A stretch of 64,000 nucleotides of DNA. It comes from Thermanaeromonas sp. C210. GTDB taxonomy: Bacteria > Bacillota > DSM-521 > Neomoorellales > Neomoorellaceae. Shown here piece after piece: positions 1 through 9,275 of the stretch; positions within the stretch are counted from its first letter, which is position 1, and each line of letters opens with the position of its first letter. Below the pieces are notes generated by a model. The model made no database searches, had not been told where the DNA came from, and was given only the letters and a program-made list of their open reading frames with translations. Where the stretch lies: contig NZ_BLWF01000002.1 in assembly GCF_013167955.1 (NCBI RefSeq), positions 1 through 64,000 of the forward strand, given 5' to 3'. The translations under genes were made by a program, and so were the position numbers.

Positions 1-224
1 CGGGTGCGAAAATGGTCTCCTTCGGGGGCGATAAAGACCTGGGTCTTATGCTTCAGCCGGCGGAAGGCCTTGCAATGAATAATCCGGTCGCGGTCCCGCT
101 GAAATTCAGTCCGCACCTGGCAGGGTTCCTCCGGCCGCTCCCTACCCCGGCTCCAGCTGCTCAAAGTAGCGAAAGGTGAGAGCAAGGTTTCTTCCAGGCG
201 TTCGGCTTCCTCCCTTAAGAGCAA
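1..224 (-). CDS. dgt: dGTP triphosphohydrolase-like protein, N-terminal part
   Basis: This is the first 74 or so codons of a gene that runs off the left edge. The translation contains the family's opening block: a PEE stretch, then [20 protein letters not shown], then EGDHFRTR, where the first metal-binding His of the HD domain would follow. The family hydrolyses dNTPs to deoxynucleosides and triphosphate and helps control nucleotide pools. I chose the TTG at 224-222 because the upstream gene's stop codon lies in this frame 21 nt before it, no ATG or GTG intervenes, and a GGGGAGGGGG ribosome-binding site precedes it. In related Clostridia dgt sits just before dnaG and sigA, which would lie beyond the window. 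Family identity is seen directly; substrate preference is not. Confidence 0.85.
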   Translation of the reverse strand, partial: MLLREEAERLEETLLSPFATLSSWSRGRERPEEPCQVRTEFQRDRDRIIHCKAFRRLKHKTQVFIAPEGDHFRT

Positions 225-242
225 CGAGCCCCCTCCCCGGCC

Positions 243-842
243 CTAGCGGCGACGCAGAGAATCGGTAGCTGCCGCCACCTCGGCCAAACGCCGTCCCAGG
301 ATCCTCACCCGCTTGACGGCGAATTCATCCTGGGCCGCCGGCGCCTGGCCGCAGCTTCCCTGATGGCCGCAATCGTATTCCCCGTGACCGTCTCCTACTA
401 TCATCATGCCCTGGACGAGCATCATGTCAAAGAGGGCCTTTAAAGTGGTTTCCTGCCCTCCAAAGCGGCTGCCTCCTACCGCCACGGCCGCCCCTACCAC
501 ATTGAGCAGGGCCTTCTCCTTGCGGAGCACCCTGCTCTTATCCCAAAAAGCTTTAAGCTGGGCCGAGACGCTGCCGAAATAAACCGGGCTGCCCAGAAGG
601 ATCCCGTCCGAGCGGCGCAGGATATCGTAGGCTTCGCCCAGGCGATTGTCCCGGGAACACAAACCTTGGCACGGTGAGCTGCACTGGACACAGAAGAAAT
701 TCTTCTGGTCCGCCAGGGCTTCGCCCGCATGGATGAGGACGGTTTCTGCTCCGGCGTCCGCCGCCGCGGCCAAGCCCTCCCGAAGAAGATACGCCGTGTT
801 GCCCTCTTTGCGAGGGCTACCATTGATGCCTACAATTAACAT
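243..842 (-). CDS. Flavodoxin-fold NAD(P)H-dependent FMN reductase with a Cys cluster
   Basis: The protein starts with the FMN-phosphate loop GINGSPRKEGNT and continues with LGSPVYFGSVSAQLKAFWDK, the signature of the NADPH-dependent FMN reductase / iron-sulfur flavoprotein family. Four cysteines lie close together near residues 50-63 (spacing C-x2-C-x3-C-x3-C) in the insert where Isf-type flavoproteins bind a [4Fe-4S] cluster, so a small electron-transfer flavoprotein is likely. Two more cysteines flank a Gly-rich stretch near the C terminus. The start at 842 (MLIVGIN) follows an AAGGGTGG ribosome-binding site; a longer frame to 893 lacks one. It is 18 nt upstream of dgt and probably cotranscribed with it. 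The redox partner is unknown. Confidence 0.8.
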   Translation of the reverse strand: MLIVGINGSPRKEGNTAYLLREGLAAAADAGAETVLIHAGEALADQKNFFCVQCSSPCQGLCSRDNRLGEAYDILRRSDGILLGSPVYFGSVSAQLKAFWDKSRVLRKEKALLNVVGAAVAVGGSRFGGQETTLKALFDMMLVQGMMIVGDGHGEYDCGHQGSCGQAPAAQDEFAVKRVRILGRRLAEVAAATDSLRRR

Positions 843-916
843 TGCCGGCCCACCCTTTGATGACTGGAATTTAATCGGTAAATGGTTCGACACAAGAGTG
901 ATTTTCTCCTGCCGGG

Positions 917-1381
917 CTAACCTCCCGGCTTATCTTTTTCCCGGGCCTGCAGCTTCGCCAGGGCCGCTCGCGCCAAGGCATCGGCGCGGTTATTCCCTTC
1001 ATTGTCCCTGTGGCCGGCCACTTTGAGCCACTCCACCTGGTGCCGGGCCGCTTGTTTGAGGAGTTCCTGCCATAGATCCTTATTCTCCACCGGCTCCTTT
1101 TTTACCGTCTGCCAGCCGTTCTCCTCCCAGCGCTTGAGCCAGCCCTGGTTGAAGGCGTTTACCAGATAGGCACTATCGCTGTAAAGCTTCACCCGGCATG
1201 CTTCCTTTAGGGCCTTCAAGGCCTCAATGGCCGCCGTCAATTCCATTCGCTGGTTGGTGGTGGAGGGTACGGCGCCGGAAAGCTCCTTGCGGTGCTTACC
1301 GTAGAGGAGAACCGCCCCCCACCCCCCGGGACCGGGATTGCCGCTGCAAGCTCCATCGGTGTAGATTATGACCTCCTTCAT
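917..1381 (-). CDS. rnhA: Ribonuclease HI
   Basis: A 154-residue protein, the usual length for bacterial RNase HI. It hydrolyses the RNA strand of RNA:DNA hybrids, removing primers and R-loops. The catalytic carboxylates are all present: D9 in IYTDGACSGNPGPGG, E47 in NQRMELTAAIEA, D69 in LYSDSAYLVNA and D134 in NRADALAR, with the assisting H124 in VAGHRDNEGN. The C-terminal tail is Lys-rich and short. The gene reads toward the flavoprotein gene, about 75 nt away, and follows a small Cys-rich gene by 12 nt, so the three may be one transcript. Confidence 0.95.
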   Translation of the reverse strand: MKEVIIYTDGACSGNPGPGGWGAVLLYGKHRKELSGAVPSTTNQRMELTAAIEALKALKEACRVKLYSDSAYLVNAFNQGWLKRWEENGWQTVKKEPVENKDLWQELLKQAARHQVEWLKVAGHRDNEGNNRADALARAALAKLQAREKDKPGG

Positions 1382-1393
1382 TTCTGCGGTCCC

Positions 1394-1612
1394 TCACCTG
1401 CCCTTTCCGGAACCGCGGCCGTAGCAGGCCACAAAGCGCTCGATACTGCGATCATATGTGCGTTCTACCTCCGGGGGGAACAGGCATCCCGGCAACTCCC
1501 CATGGCGCCGGTGGTAAAGTATGCAGGCACAACAATTACCCTTCCTGCTGCACGGTTCATAAGTACAGGTACACATTTTCCGATTTTGCTCTAGATTAAC
1601 GCACTGCCCCAT
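1394..1612 (-). CDS. Small Cys-rich protein (DUF6485-like)
   Basis: A 72-residue protein with seven cysteines concentrated in residues 4-42 ([24 protein letters not shown]), followed by [21 protein letters not shown]. This arrangement matches the DUF6485 family of short anaerobe proteins of unknown function; the Cys pattern suggests a metal or Fe-S site. The ATG at 1612 is preceded by AAGGGGGT, a good ribosome-binding site. It lies 12 nt upstream of rnhA on the same strand. Assignment to the family is from memory of its motif, not from a search. Confidence 0.75.
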   Translation of the reverse strand: MGQCVNLEQNRKMCTCTYEPCSRKGNCCACILYHRRHGELPGCLFPPEVERTYDRSIERFVACYGRGSGKGR

Positions 1613-1884
1613 AAGGCTTTACCCCCTTAACTGACTCCTCTCGCGGAACCGGGCTCGCCAGGTAAGGCCGGGGACCCTGGCATCCCCACTTTCGAGCCTA
1701 GGCCTGCTTGGGTTTCGCTCGCTCCATAAACCCTGTCCGGCGAACAGGCGCCAAAATAGCCCTTACCCGGTCCTCTTTATGAGCTTCTCCTTTACAGGCC
1801 GGATTCCTGCCGAAGCGGGGCCGCACACAATGTCACTGGTTGCATATAATCGTTATAAACACGGATCTGAGGAGGGTGGATGCT
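1613..1884 (+). promoter_or_regulatory. Divergent intergenic region with a -10 box for the ferritin-like gene
   Basis: No gene is visible in these roughly 270 bases between the minus-strand DUF6485 gene and the plus-strand ferritin-like gene. A TATAAT box with an upstream TG (TTGCATATAAT, -10 at 1845-1850) probably drives the plus-strand pair; I see no strong -35. A GGAGGGTGG ribosome-binding site follows at 1871-1879. The rest is GC-rich and I recognise no RNA gene. Confidence 0.5.
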
Positions 1885-2421
1885 ATGCCCTATAAGCCCG
1901 GTACCCCTCCGGCCTATGGCCCGCTAAAGTTACAAATACCTAATCTACCGATATTGGGCCCCCATGATTGGGGAAAACTATTAAAGAATATTTATGACTC
2001 CATTGTTGCCGAAGCAACGGCCGCCGATTTGTATTACCGTTTGTTAAGGGAAACGCCGAACGAGCTACACCGGGAATTCGTCCACCACGCTTACCAAGAT
2101 GAACTGAAACACCTGGAGGCTTTTTCTAGGTTGTACAGCTTCTTCACCGGCCAAAAGCCCCATTACACCATTGACCCGGTTCAATACCGGAGTTATGAGG
2201 AGGGCCTTTTGATATCCCTCCAGAGTGAACTGGAGGCGGCAGAATTTTATCACGAAGTGATTCTATCCAGTACCGATGGACTGGTGCGGGATACCTTTTT
2301 CCTGGCCATGGGCGATGAGTTAGAGCACGCAACTAGGTTCGGCGTTCTATACGCCATGACAAAGGGGTCTCCCTTGTTCTATAATGTTGGTGAACCCCAA
2401 AGCCAAGGAGAGATAAAGTGA
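1885..2421 (+). CDS. Ferritin-like di-iron protein
   Basis: The protein has two ferritin-like halves. Each carries the paired Glu and D/E-x-x-H iron-ligand pattern: EATAADLYYRLL with YQDELKHLEAF in the first, and ELEAAEFYHEVI with MGDELEHATRF in the second. This fits a rubrerythrin-like four-helix bundle binding two irons, perhaps for peroxide or iron handling in an anaerobe. The start at 1885 (MPYKPGTPP) follows GGAGGGTGG at the right distance; an upstream in-frame start at 1840 lies within the promoter. Its stop overlaps the next gene's GTG start by 4 nt, so the two are translationally coupled. The exact subfamily is not resolved. Confidence 0.8.
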   Translation: MPYKPGTPPAYGPLKLQIPNLPILGPHDWGKLLKNIYDSIVAEATAADLYYRLLRETPNELHREFVHHAYQDELKHLEAFSRLYSFFTGQKPHYTIDPVQYRSYEEGLLISLQSELEAAEFYHEVILSSTDGLVRDTFFLAMGDELEHATRFGVLYAMTKGSPLFYNVGEPQSQGEIK

Positions 2422-2900
2422 AATCCGACCTACCTCCCGTTCTCGTAAGCGCCTGCCTGGCCGGCTGCCAATGTAGATATGACGGCGGAGCCAACCCCGT
2501 ACCGGCAATCAGAGACCTGGTGGTCCGGGGGAAGGCCATCCCCGTGTGCCCGGAAAGGCTGGGAGGGCTCCCCGTTCCCCGCCCGCCGGCAGAAATTCAG
2601 GGGGGAGACGGTCGGGATGTGCTGCAAGGCCAGGCACGGGTGGTGAACAACGAAGGCGTGGATGTAACACCCGCCTTCATCGCAGGCGCCCGTGCAACCC
2701 TCGAGGTGGCCCGCCGTCACGGAACCCTAATAGCCATCCTTAAGGAAAGAAGCCCTTCCTGCGGAAGCACCGCCATCTATGACGGCAGCTTTAGGGGTCA
2801 AACCCGGCCCGGCCAAGGCGTCACGGCAGCCCTTCTGCACTCCCAGGGGATAAAGCTGTTCAATGAAGAAACCTGGAAAAAGCAAGCCCCCTGCCTTTAA
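2418..2900 (+). CDS. DUF523 domain protein
   Basis: A 160-residue protein beginning VSACLAGCQCRYDGG and containing PVCPERLGGLP, a Gly/Asp block, and KERSPSCGSTAIYDG. These are the signature blocks of DUF523 (YbbK-like) proteins, several of whose Cys residues are invariant. The molecular function is not known to me. The GTG start overlaps the ferritin-like gene's stop, and AAGGAGAG upstream is a strong ribosome-binding site. It converges on ppdK, with about 50 nt between the two stop codons. Confidence 0.85.
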   Translation: MKSDLPPVLVSACLAGCQCRYDGGANPVPAIRDLVVRGKAIPVCPERLGGLPVPRPPAEIQGGDGRDVLQGQARVVNNEGVDVTPAFIAGARATLEVARRHGTLIAILKERSPSCGSTAIYDGSFRGQTRPGQGVTAALLHSQGIKLFNEETWKKQAPCL

Positions 2901-2951
2901 AGAAAGGAGGGGGCCGCCACCCGAGGCCGGGGACCGGTTTCCCAGCCCTTG

Positions 2952-5627
2952 CTATTCGGTACTATATGAAGCCTCCTTGTCCTTCTTCTCCTTGATTACC
3001 GCCTGGGCCGCGGCCAAGCGCGCCACGGGCACCCGGAAGGGGGAGCAGCTCACGTAGTTCAAGCCGATGAGGTGGCAAAACTCCACGGAGCTGGCCTCTC
3101 CACCGTGCTCACCGCAAATGCCCACCTCCAGTTCAGGCCGTGTCTTGCGCCCCAGCTCTACGGCCATGCGCATAAACTTACCCACTCCCTGCCTGTCCAG
3201 GACCATAAAGGGATTCTCCTTCAAGATCTTCTCTTCCAGGTACTGGGGCAGGAATTTGGCCTCGGCATCATCCCGGCTGAAGCCAAAGGTGGTCTGGGTG
3301 AGATCGTTGGTGCCGAAGGAGAAGAACTCGGCTTCTTCCGCAATCTCATCGGCCGTAGCGCAAGCCCTGGGTAGCTCGATCATGGTGCCCACCTTATAAT
3401 CGAAGTCCACCCCGGTTTCCTTCTTGACCTCGTCGGCTACTTCGTTGACGAGCTGGCGCAGGCGCCGCAGCTCATTGACGTGGATGACCAGGGGGATCTC
3501 CACTTCCGGCAACACGTTAATGCCCTCTTTCTTAAGCTGGGCGACCGCCCGGAAGATGGCCCGGGCCTGCATGGCATACACCTCGGGATAAGTCACGCCC
3601 AGCCGGCAGCCCCGGTGGCCTAGCATGGGGTTGAACTCTTCCCTAGCCCGGACTTCCCTTAAGAGATCCCGTTTAGCTTCCAATTCCTCCGGATTTTGGC
3701 CGGTAGCTTCCAGCCTCGTGATTTCCACCAGCAACTCTTCGGCGCTGGGCAGGAACTCATGGAGAGGCGGATCCAAGAGGCGAATGGTCACCGGGAGCCC
3801 CTCCATCACCTTGAGGATCTCATAAAAGTCGCCCTGCTGCATGGGCAAAAGCTTGGCCAGGGCAGCCTCCCGTTCTTCCTTATTCTTAGCCAGGATCATT
3901 TGCTGCACTACCGGCAACCGGTCCGCACCCATAAACATATGCTCCGTACGGGCGAGGCCTATACCCTCGGCCCCGAATTCCCTGGCCCGCCGAGCATCTT
4001 CAGGAGTGTCGGCGTTGGCGCGGACCTTGAGGCGCCGGACCCCATCGGCCCACTGGAGCAGCGTCTGGAACTCGCCGCTCAATTGGGGTTCTACCAGGGG
4101 AACTTCGCCCAGCATGACGTTGCCCGTGGCACCGTCAATGGAAATAACATCCCCCTCTTTCACTTCCAGGCTGCCCACGAAGAATCTCTTACCGCCCACG
4201 TCGATCTTGAGGTCTCCACAACCTACAACCGCCGGCTTGCCCATGCCCCGGGCCACGACGGCCGCATGGCTGGTCATGCCCCCTCGCGCCGTCAATACGC
4301 CCTGGGCCTGGACTATGCCGTGAATATCATCCGGCGTAGTCTCGTTCCGCACCAGGATAACCTTTTCCCCGTCCAAACCCTTGCGTTCCGCTTCATCGGC
4401 ATCGAAAACCACTTTCCCCGAAGCCGCGCCGGGAGAAGCCGGCAGCCCCTTGGCAATTACCTGGACCTTAGCCTCGGGGTCTACGCGCCGGTGGAGCAGC
4501 TGAACCACCTGATCGGGGTCCACCCTTAAGATGGCTTCTTCCTGGCTGATGAGACCTTCCTCCACCATGTCTACGGCTATCTTGACGGCCGCCGCCGCCG
4601 TACGCTTGCCTACACGGGTCTGGAGGATATAGAGCTTGCCCCTCTCGATGGTGAACTCGATATCCTGCATGTCGCGGTAATGCTTCTCCAGGAGGGCGCA
4701 AATCTCTTCAAACTGCCGGTAGGTATCGGGCATTTCCTTCTTAAGTTCTGCAATCGGCTTGGGGGTGCGGATGCCCGCCACCACATCCTCGCCCTGGGCG
4801 TTGATGAGGTATTCTCCGTAGATGCCCTTTTCTCCCGTGGCGGGGTTACGGGTAAAGGCCACCCCTGTACCGCTGGTGGGGCCCATGTTGCCGAAGACCA
4901 TGGTCTGGATGTTGACGGCCGTCCCCAGATCATCAGGTATTTTATTGATCTTACGATATACGATGGCCCGCGGGTTGTCCCAGGAATCGAAGACGGCCCT
5001 CACCGCCATTCTCAACTGTTCCTGGGGATCCTGGGGGAAGTCCCGGCCTACCTCTTTTCTTACCAGGTCCTTGTACTCGGCGATGACTTCCTGCAAGGCC
5101 GCCGGCGTCAGCTCATTATCGAATTTGACCCCCAGGCGTTCCTTGTGCTTCTCCAAGATGGCCTCGAACTTATCATGGTCGATGCCCAGGACCACGTCTC
5201 CAAACATCTGGATAAACCGCCTGTAGCAGTCCAGGGCAAAACGCTCGTCATTGGTGTTGGCCGCCAGGCCCTTAACCGATTCATCGTTGAGCCCCAGGTT
5301 GAGGATGGTGTCCATCATACCCGGCATGGAAACCGGAGCGCCGGAACGGACGGAAACCAACAGGGGGTCCTTGGGATCTCCCAGCTTCTTAGCGTTGAGG
5401 GCTTCCAGATCTTTGAGCCTGGCCTTTAACTCTTCTTCCAGGCCCTCCGGGAACTGCCTGCCCAGGCGAATATACTCATTGCAAGCCTCGCAAGTGATGG
5501 TAATTCCCGGCGGCACCGGCAGGCCGATGTTGGTCATCTCGGCTAGGTTGGCTCCCTTGCCTCCTAGGAGCTGCTTCATATCAGCTCGGCCTTCGGAGAA
5601 CAAATAGATGTACTTTTTACCTGCCAT
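2952..5627 (-). CDS. ppdK: Pyruvate, phosphate dikinase
   Basis: At 891 residues this is a full-length PPDK. The N-terminal nucleotide-binding domain begins KYIYLFSEG and has [12 protein letters not shown]. The central phosphohistidine domain has [21 protein letters not shown], the His being the phosphoryl carrier and the Thr just before it the usual regulatory site. The C-terminal TIM barrel has [19 protein letters not shown] and [10 protein letters not shown] with the catalytic Cys. It interconverts pyruvate, ATP and Pi with PEP, AMP and PPi; in acetogenic or PPi-using Clostridia it can supply PEP for gluconeogenesis. It overlaps the end of ppsR by 11 nt, in an operon whose first gene is a CcpN-like repressor. 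Confidence 0.97.
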   Translation of the reverse strand: MAGKKYIYLFSEGRADMKQLLGGKGANLAEMTNIGLPVPPGITITCEACNEYIRLGRQFPEGLEEELKARLKDLEALNAKKLGDPKDPLLVSVRSGAPVSMPGMMDTILNLGLNDESVKGLAANTNDERFALDCYRRFIQMFGDVVLGIDHDKFEAILEKHKERLGVKFDNELTPAALQEVIAEYKDLVRKEVGRDFPQDPQEQLRMAVRAVFDSWDNPRAIVYRKINKIPDDLGTAVNIQTMVFGNMGPTSGTGVAFTRNPATGEKGIYGEYLINAQGEDVVAGIRTPKPIAELKKEMPDTYRQFEEICALLEKHYRDMQDIEFTIERGKLYILQTRVGKRTAAAAVKIAVDMVEEGLISQEEAILRVDPDQVVQLLHRRVDPEAKVQVIAKGLPASPGAASGKVVFDADEAERKGLDGEKVILVRNETTPDDIHGIVQAQGVLTARGGMTSHAAVVARGMGKPAVVGCGDLKIDVGGKRFFVGSLEVKEGDVISIDGATGNVMLGEVPLVEPQLSGEFQTLLQWADGVRRLKVRANADTPEDARRAREFGAEGIGLARTEHMFMGADRLPVVQQMILAKNKEEREAALAKLLPMQQGDFYEILKVMEGLPVTIRLLDPPLHEFLPSAEELLVEITRLEATGQNPEELEAKRDLLREVRAREEFNPMLGHRGCRLGVTYPEVYAMQARAIFRAVAQLKKEGINVLPEVEIPLVIHVNELRRLRQLVNEVADEVKKETGVDFDYKVGTMIELPRACATADEIAEEAEFFSFGTNDLTQTTFGFSRDDAEAKFLPQYLEEKILKENPFMVLDRQGVGKFMRMAVELGRKTRPELEVGICGEHGGEASSVEFCHLIGLNYVSCSPFRVPVARLAAAQAVIKEKKDKEASYSTE

Positions 5628-6429
5628 CTTTTTCCCCCCGATAATAGATTTCCAGTATTTTAACGGCCGTATCTTCTACAGCCTTATTAGTAACATCGAT
5701 GACGGGGCAGCCCAACTGCTCCATAACCTTCTGAGCGTAGGCCAGCTCGTGCTGAATGCGCTCCATAGTGGCGTAATCGGCGCGGGCCGGAAGCCCCATG
5801 GTTTTCAGGCGCTCCTGCCTGATCTGGTATAGGTGCTCCGGGTGAATGGTCAGACCTATGATTTTCCCCCGGGGAAGGGATAGAAGTTCCTCTGGCAGGG
5901 GTACCTCGGGCACCAGGGCCAGGTTGGCCGCGCGTAACCGCTTTAAGGCCAGATACATACATACGGGCGTTTTGGACGTCCGGGAAACGCCTATGAGGAC
6001 GATGTCCGCGTAGAGGAGGCCCCGAGGATCCTTGCCGTTGTCGTATTTCACGGCAAAATCGATGGCCTCCATTTTCCGGAAGTAATCTTCATCTAGGCGC
6101 CGTATAAGCCCGGGTTCCAGGCGCGGTGATCGGCCGGTAAGGCTTGCCATGGCCTCGAGCATGGGCCCTAAAAGGTCAACCGCACCTATGCCGTGGTCCC
6201 TGGCAAGTTGCAGTAGCCTATCTTTCAGCTCAGGCAGAACGAGGGTAAAAGCTATGATTCCCTTTTCCTGGGCTGCTTCGGCCACGATCTCCTCTAGGTG
6301 CTCGGGTTCGGTAACATAGGGTATACGCCGGATGTCAACATCCCCGCCGTCAAACTGGCTGGCGGCGGCCCGAACAACCTGTTCGGCAGTTTCCCCCAGG
6401 GAATCGGAAATAATATAAACTACTCCGAT
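5617..6429 (-). CDS. ppsR: PPDK regulatory kinase/phosphatase (DUF299), probable ATC start
   Basis: A 270-residue member of the DUF299 family, whose members phosphorylate and dephosphorylate the PPDK active-site threonine using ADP and Pi. The family's opening [14 protein letters not shown] and its P-loop-like block [16 protein letters not shown] are clear. The usual N terminus falls just downstream of a strong AAGGGAGGG ribosome-binding site (6437-6445), and the codon 7 nt after it is ATC (6429-6427). There is no ATG, GTG or TTG between the upstream gene's stop (6446-6448) and the conserved start of the protein. The nearest upstream TTG lies inside the preceding gene without a ribosome-binding site. 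It overlaps ppdK, its presumed target. Confidence 0.9.
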   Translation of the reverse strand: MGVVYIISDSLGETAEQVVRAAASQFDGGDVDIRRIPYVTEPEHLEEIVAEAAQEKGIIAFTLVLPELKDRLLQLARDHGIGAVDLLGPMLEAMASLTGRSPRLEPGLIRRLDEDYFRKMEAIDFAVKYDNGKDPRGLLYADIVLIGVSRTSKTPVCMYLALKRLRAANLALVPEVPLPEELLSLPRGKIIGLTIHPEHLYQIRQERLKTMGLPARADYATMERIQHELAYAQKVMEQLGCPVIDVTNKAVEDTAVKILEIYYRGEKDGR

Positions 6430-6445
6430 GGTCGAACCCTCCCTT

Positions 6446-7084
6446 CTACCTGCCGGCCGTGCCCAATTCCACAAACAACCTGGCAATGGTGGTCTTGGTG
6501 ATGCGGCCGACGACTTCCAGCTTGTTGCCCGAAGGGCCCACCGGCCGTACCACCGGCAGGGCATCCACCTCGTGCTCGATAATCTTCCTGGCGGCGTGCA
6601 GGATGCTCTCGTCCGGCGTCGTACAGACTATATTGGGCATGCGGGTCATTACCACCGAGACGGGCATCTGCTGCAGGTTAGCCGTGCCGCCGATGGCCGC
6701 CTTAAGGAGGTCCTTCCGCGACACCACACCTTCTAGGTGGCCTTCACCGTCGACCACCATTAAAGTGCCGACATCTTCGATAAATAGGGCTACGATGGCA
6801 TCGTAAACCGAGGCGTCTCGTCGGATTACCTTGGGCAGGCCCTTGACATCTCCTACCTTAATTTTTTTTATCTCATCCGCTATCAGGGCTTGTACCGAAC
6901 CACCGTGATAAAAATACCCCACCCGGGGACGAGCTTCCAAGATCCCCGACATGGTTAAGATGGCCAGGTCGGGGCGTAGAGCGGCTCTGGTTAGATTCAA
7001 CATGGCAGCGATCTGTTGGCTCGTGATGGGACCATGGCGCTTCACGATCTCCACTATTTTCTCTTGCCGCGGCGTAAGCTGCAC
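6446..7084 (-). CDS. ccpN: HTH-CBS transcription repressor, CcpN-like
   Basis: A 212-residue protein with an N-terminal winged-helix domain ([29 protein letters not shown]..., residues 1-65) and two CBS domains (about 80-140 and 145-205), the architecture of CcpN/YqzB. In Bacillus CcpN represses gluconeogenic genes, sensing ADP/ATP-type nucleotides through its CBS pair, and is encoded next to yqfL, the ppsR homologue. Here the order is ccpN-ppsR-ppdK with spacings of 16 nt and -11 nt, which argues that PEP synthesis is the regulated function. A perfect inverted repeat upstream (7117-7142) may be its own operator. Confidence 0.85.
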   Translation of the reverse strand: MQLTPRQEKIVEIVKRHGPITSQQIAAMLNLTRAALRPDLAILTMSGILEARPRVGYFYHGGSVQALIADEIKKIKVGDVKGLPKVIRRDASVYDAIVALFIEDVGTLMVVDGEGHLEGVVSRKDLLKAAIGGTANLQQMPVSVVMTRMPNIVCTTPDESILHAARKIIEHEVDALPVVRPVGPSGNKLEVVGRITKTTIARLFVELGTAGR

Positions 7085-7116
7085 GGCTTCACCACCCTTA
7101 ACAGCCGCCAGCGACC

Positions 7117-7142
7117 GTTGTATACATTATTACGTATACAAC
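7117..7142. promoter_or_regulatory. 9-bp inverted repeat, candidate operator of the ccpN operon
   Basis: GTTGTATAC, 8 nt, then GTATACAAC form a perfect dyad 33 nt upstream of the ccpN start, with AT-rich, -10-like TATAC sequence inside both arms. A TTGCAG 18-19 nt further upstream could be the -35. Autoregulation by the CcpN-like repressor is an inference from position. Confidence 0.55.
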
Positions 7143-7180
7143 ATTACCAGCCTTTTTCCTGCTGCTGCAAAAATTTTTTC

Positions 7181-9271
7181 CTAGTCAGGAAGCAGGCGGG
7201 AAAAATCGGCCACCTGCAAGACAAGACGGGTTATTCTCTGGAGCAGGGCCAGCCTATTGCGCCTAAGCCAAGGGTCCGGAGCCATGACCAGAACACGGTC
7301 GAAGAAGTTATCGATGGGCCCCCGGAGGTCGGCCATTCTTTCTAGGGCGCCCAGATAGTTCCCCTGGGCCAGGTAAGGCCGGCACTCCCCTTCGGCAGCC
7401 GCAAGGGAGTGGTAGAGTCGGCGTTCGGCCTCCTCCTCCAGCCGGCCCGGCTCCACCTCGTACTCTTCCTGCGCCTGACGGGCCAGGTTAAAAGCCCTGG
7501 TGAAGGCCGTAAGCAGGGCGGGGAAACCTTCCGTCCGGCGGAATGCCTCCAGATCCCGGGCCCGGTGATAAGCACCGGCCAGATCGTCCCAGCCCACCGC
7601 CAGTACCGCCTCCGCCACATCATAGCGTATGCCCTTTTCTTCAAGGATATGCTCCAGCCTTCCCCGCAAGAAGCCCTGAAGTTCCTCCGCGGTCTGGCCT
7701 AAAGGCTGGGGCAGGCGGATGCTGGCTGCCGTATAGGTGTCGTAAGCCTGGGCTATAGCTTCAGCTAAGGAAAAGTGCAGGCCCAATTCTACCGCCGTGG
7801 CCGCCAGGCCCCAGGCGCACCGGCGCAGTCCAAAGGGGTCTTGGGAGCCGCTAGGGATGAGGCCGACGGCAAAGCATCCCACGAGGGTATCCAGCCGGTC
7901 GGCCAATCCGACCACCATGCCCGCCAGGGAGTCCGGCAGGCGGTCGCCGGCAAAGCGGGGCCAGTAATGCTGGCGGATCCCGCGACAAACTTCCTCGTCT
8001 TCACCGTCGGCTGCCGCATAGTAGGAACCCATAATTCCCTGGAGCTCGGGGAACTCATAGACCATGTTGGTGGCCAGGTCGGCCTTGGCCAGTTCGGCCG
8101 TTCTTTCCACCGTAGGCCACAGGCCTTCCGGCAGATCCAGGGTGCAGGCTAAATATACCGCCAGTTTCTTTAAACGCTCCACCTTGTCCAGCATGGTACC
8201 CAGGTTTTCCTGAAAGAGAACGTGGGCCAGCTTTTCCACCTTGCTCGCCAGTGGTGTCTTGCGATCCTCCTCGTAAAAGAAGGAAGCGTCGGCCAGACGG
8301 GCTTTCAGCACTTTTTCATATCCCGCCCGTATCTTGTCGGTATGCTCCCCGGTGCCGTTATGTACGGCGATGAAAAGGGGCAATAACTTCTCGCCGCGAC
8401 CATCCCAAACGGGAAAATAGCGCTGGTGCTCGCGCATGGGGGTGGTCACCACTTCCGGGGGCAGCTTCAGGTACTCCTCCGCAAGGCGACCGCACACGGC
8501 CGTGGGATATTCGACTAGAAAGGTAATTTCCTCGAGGAGCTCGGGATCGTCCTTAACCCTTCCGCCCTCCCGGTGGGCCAGGTTTTCTACCTGCTCCCAT
8601 ATGAGCCGCCGTCGCAGCCGGTGGTCGACGATGACGTAGTTCTCCTCTAAAACTTTAAAATAGGCCTCCGGCGCAGTCACTAAATGGGGGCCAGGAGCCA
8701 GAAACCGGTGACCGTATGTCAGCCGGTCCGCCTTCAGGCCCTCCAGATTGAGGGGAACTACGTCGGGACCGAATAAAGCCAGGAGCCAACGGATGGGCCG
8801 GATAAACTTGAGCTCCAGGTCTCCCCAGCGCATCGGCCGGGGAAAACTCAAGCCTTGGATCATTTTTATCAATATACCGGGCAGAGCCTCCAAGGCGGGG
8901 CGGCCGGCCTCCTTTTTGAGGGCAAAGACATACTCCCCGCCGGGTAAGGTCCTGGTTACCAGTTCCTCCACCGCCACGCCCTGGTTCTGGGCAAACCCGA
9001 GGGCAGCCCTGGTAGGCTGGCCATCGGCCGTAAAGGCCGCCCTTACGGGAGGGCCCTTAATTTCGCGGATCAGTTCTTCCTGGGTTTCCGCCAGGCCGCT
9101 AACATAGAGGACCAGGCGGCGCGGCGTTCCGTACACCGCCACATCTTGATAGGTCAACCGTTCTTCTTTGAACAGCCGGCCCGCCAGGTCTCCCAGTTGC
9201 GTCAGCACCGAGGGCAGAACCCGGGCCGGCATTTCCTCGGTACCGATCTCCAGCAGCAGGTCTCGCCTCAA
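7181..9271 (-). CDS. glyS: Glycyl-tRNA synthetase beta subunit
   Basis: About 696 residues, full length for the bacterial GlyS beta subunit of the alpha2-beta2 enzyme that charges tRNA-Gly. The N terminus RDLLLEIGTEEMPARVLP is diagnostic; MRWGDLELKFIRPIRWL and the HD-like and anticodon-binding C-terminal regions follow. I chose the TTG at 9271 because a GGGGGGG ribosome-binding site sits 7 nt before it. A longer in-frame TTG start at 9295 would fall inside glyQ without a proper site. The glyQ stop lies 4 nt before this start, so the subunits are coupled. Confidence 0.95.
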   Translation of the reverse strand: MRRDLLLEIGTEEMPARVLPSVLTQLGDLAGRLFKEERLTYQDVAVYGTPRRLVLYVSGLAETQEELIREIKGPPVRAAFTADGQPTRAALGFAQNQGVAVEELVTRTLPGGEYVFALKKEAGRPALEALPGILIKMIQGLSFPRPMRWGDLELKFIRPIRWLLALFGPDVVPLNLEGLKADRLTYGHRFLAPGPHLVTAPEAYFKVLEENYVIVDHRLRRRLIWEQVENLAHREGGRVKDDPELLEEITFLVEYPTAVCGRLAEEYLKLPPEVVTTPMREHQRYFPVWDGRGEKLLPLFIAVHNGTGEHTDKIRAGYEKVLKARLADASFFYEEDRKTPLASKVEKLAHVLFQENLGTMLDKVERLKKLAVYLACTLDLPEGLWPTVERTAELAKADLATNMVYEFPELQGIMGSYYAAADGEDEEVCRGIRQHYWPRFAGDRLPDSLAGMVVGLADRLDTLVGCFAVGLIPSGSQDPFGLRRCAWGLAATAVELGLHFSLAEAIAQAYDTYTAASIRLPQPLGQTAEELQGFLRGRLEHILEEKGIRYDVAEAVLAVGWDDLAGAYHRARDLEAFRRTEGFPALLTAFTRAFNLARQAQEEYEVEPGRLEEEAERRLYHSLAAAEGECRPYLAQGNYLGALERMADLRGPIDNFFDRVLVMAPDPWLRRNRLALLQRITRLVLQVADFSRLLPD

Positions 9272-9275
9272 CCTG

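Noticed and set aside
3696-4529. Long plus-strand frame inside ppdK, 277 residues
   Set aside because: It is antisense to a well-conserved gene, has low-complexity His/Arg/Pro-rich text and no recognisable domain; GC-rich coding produces such frames.
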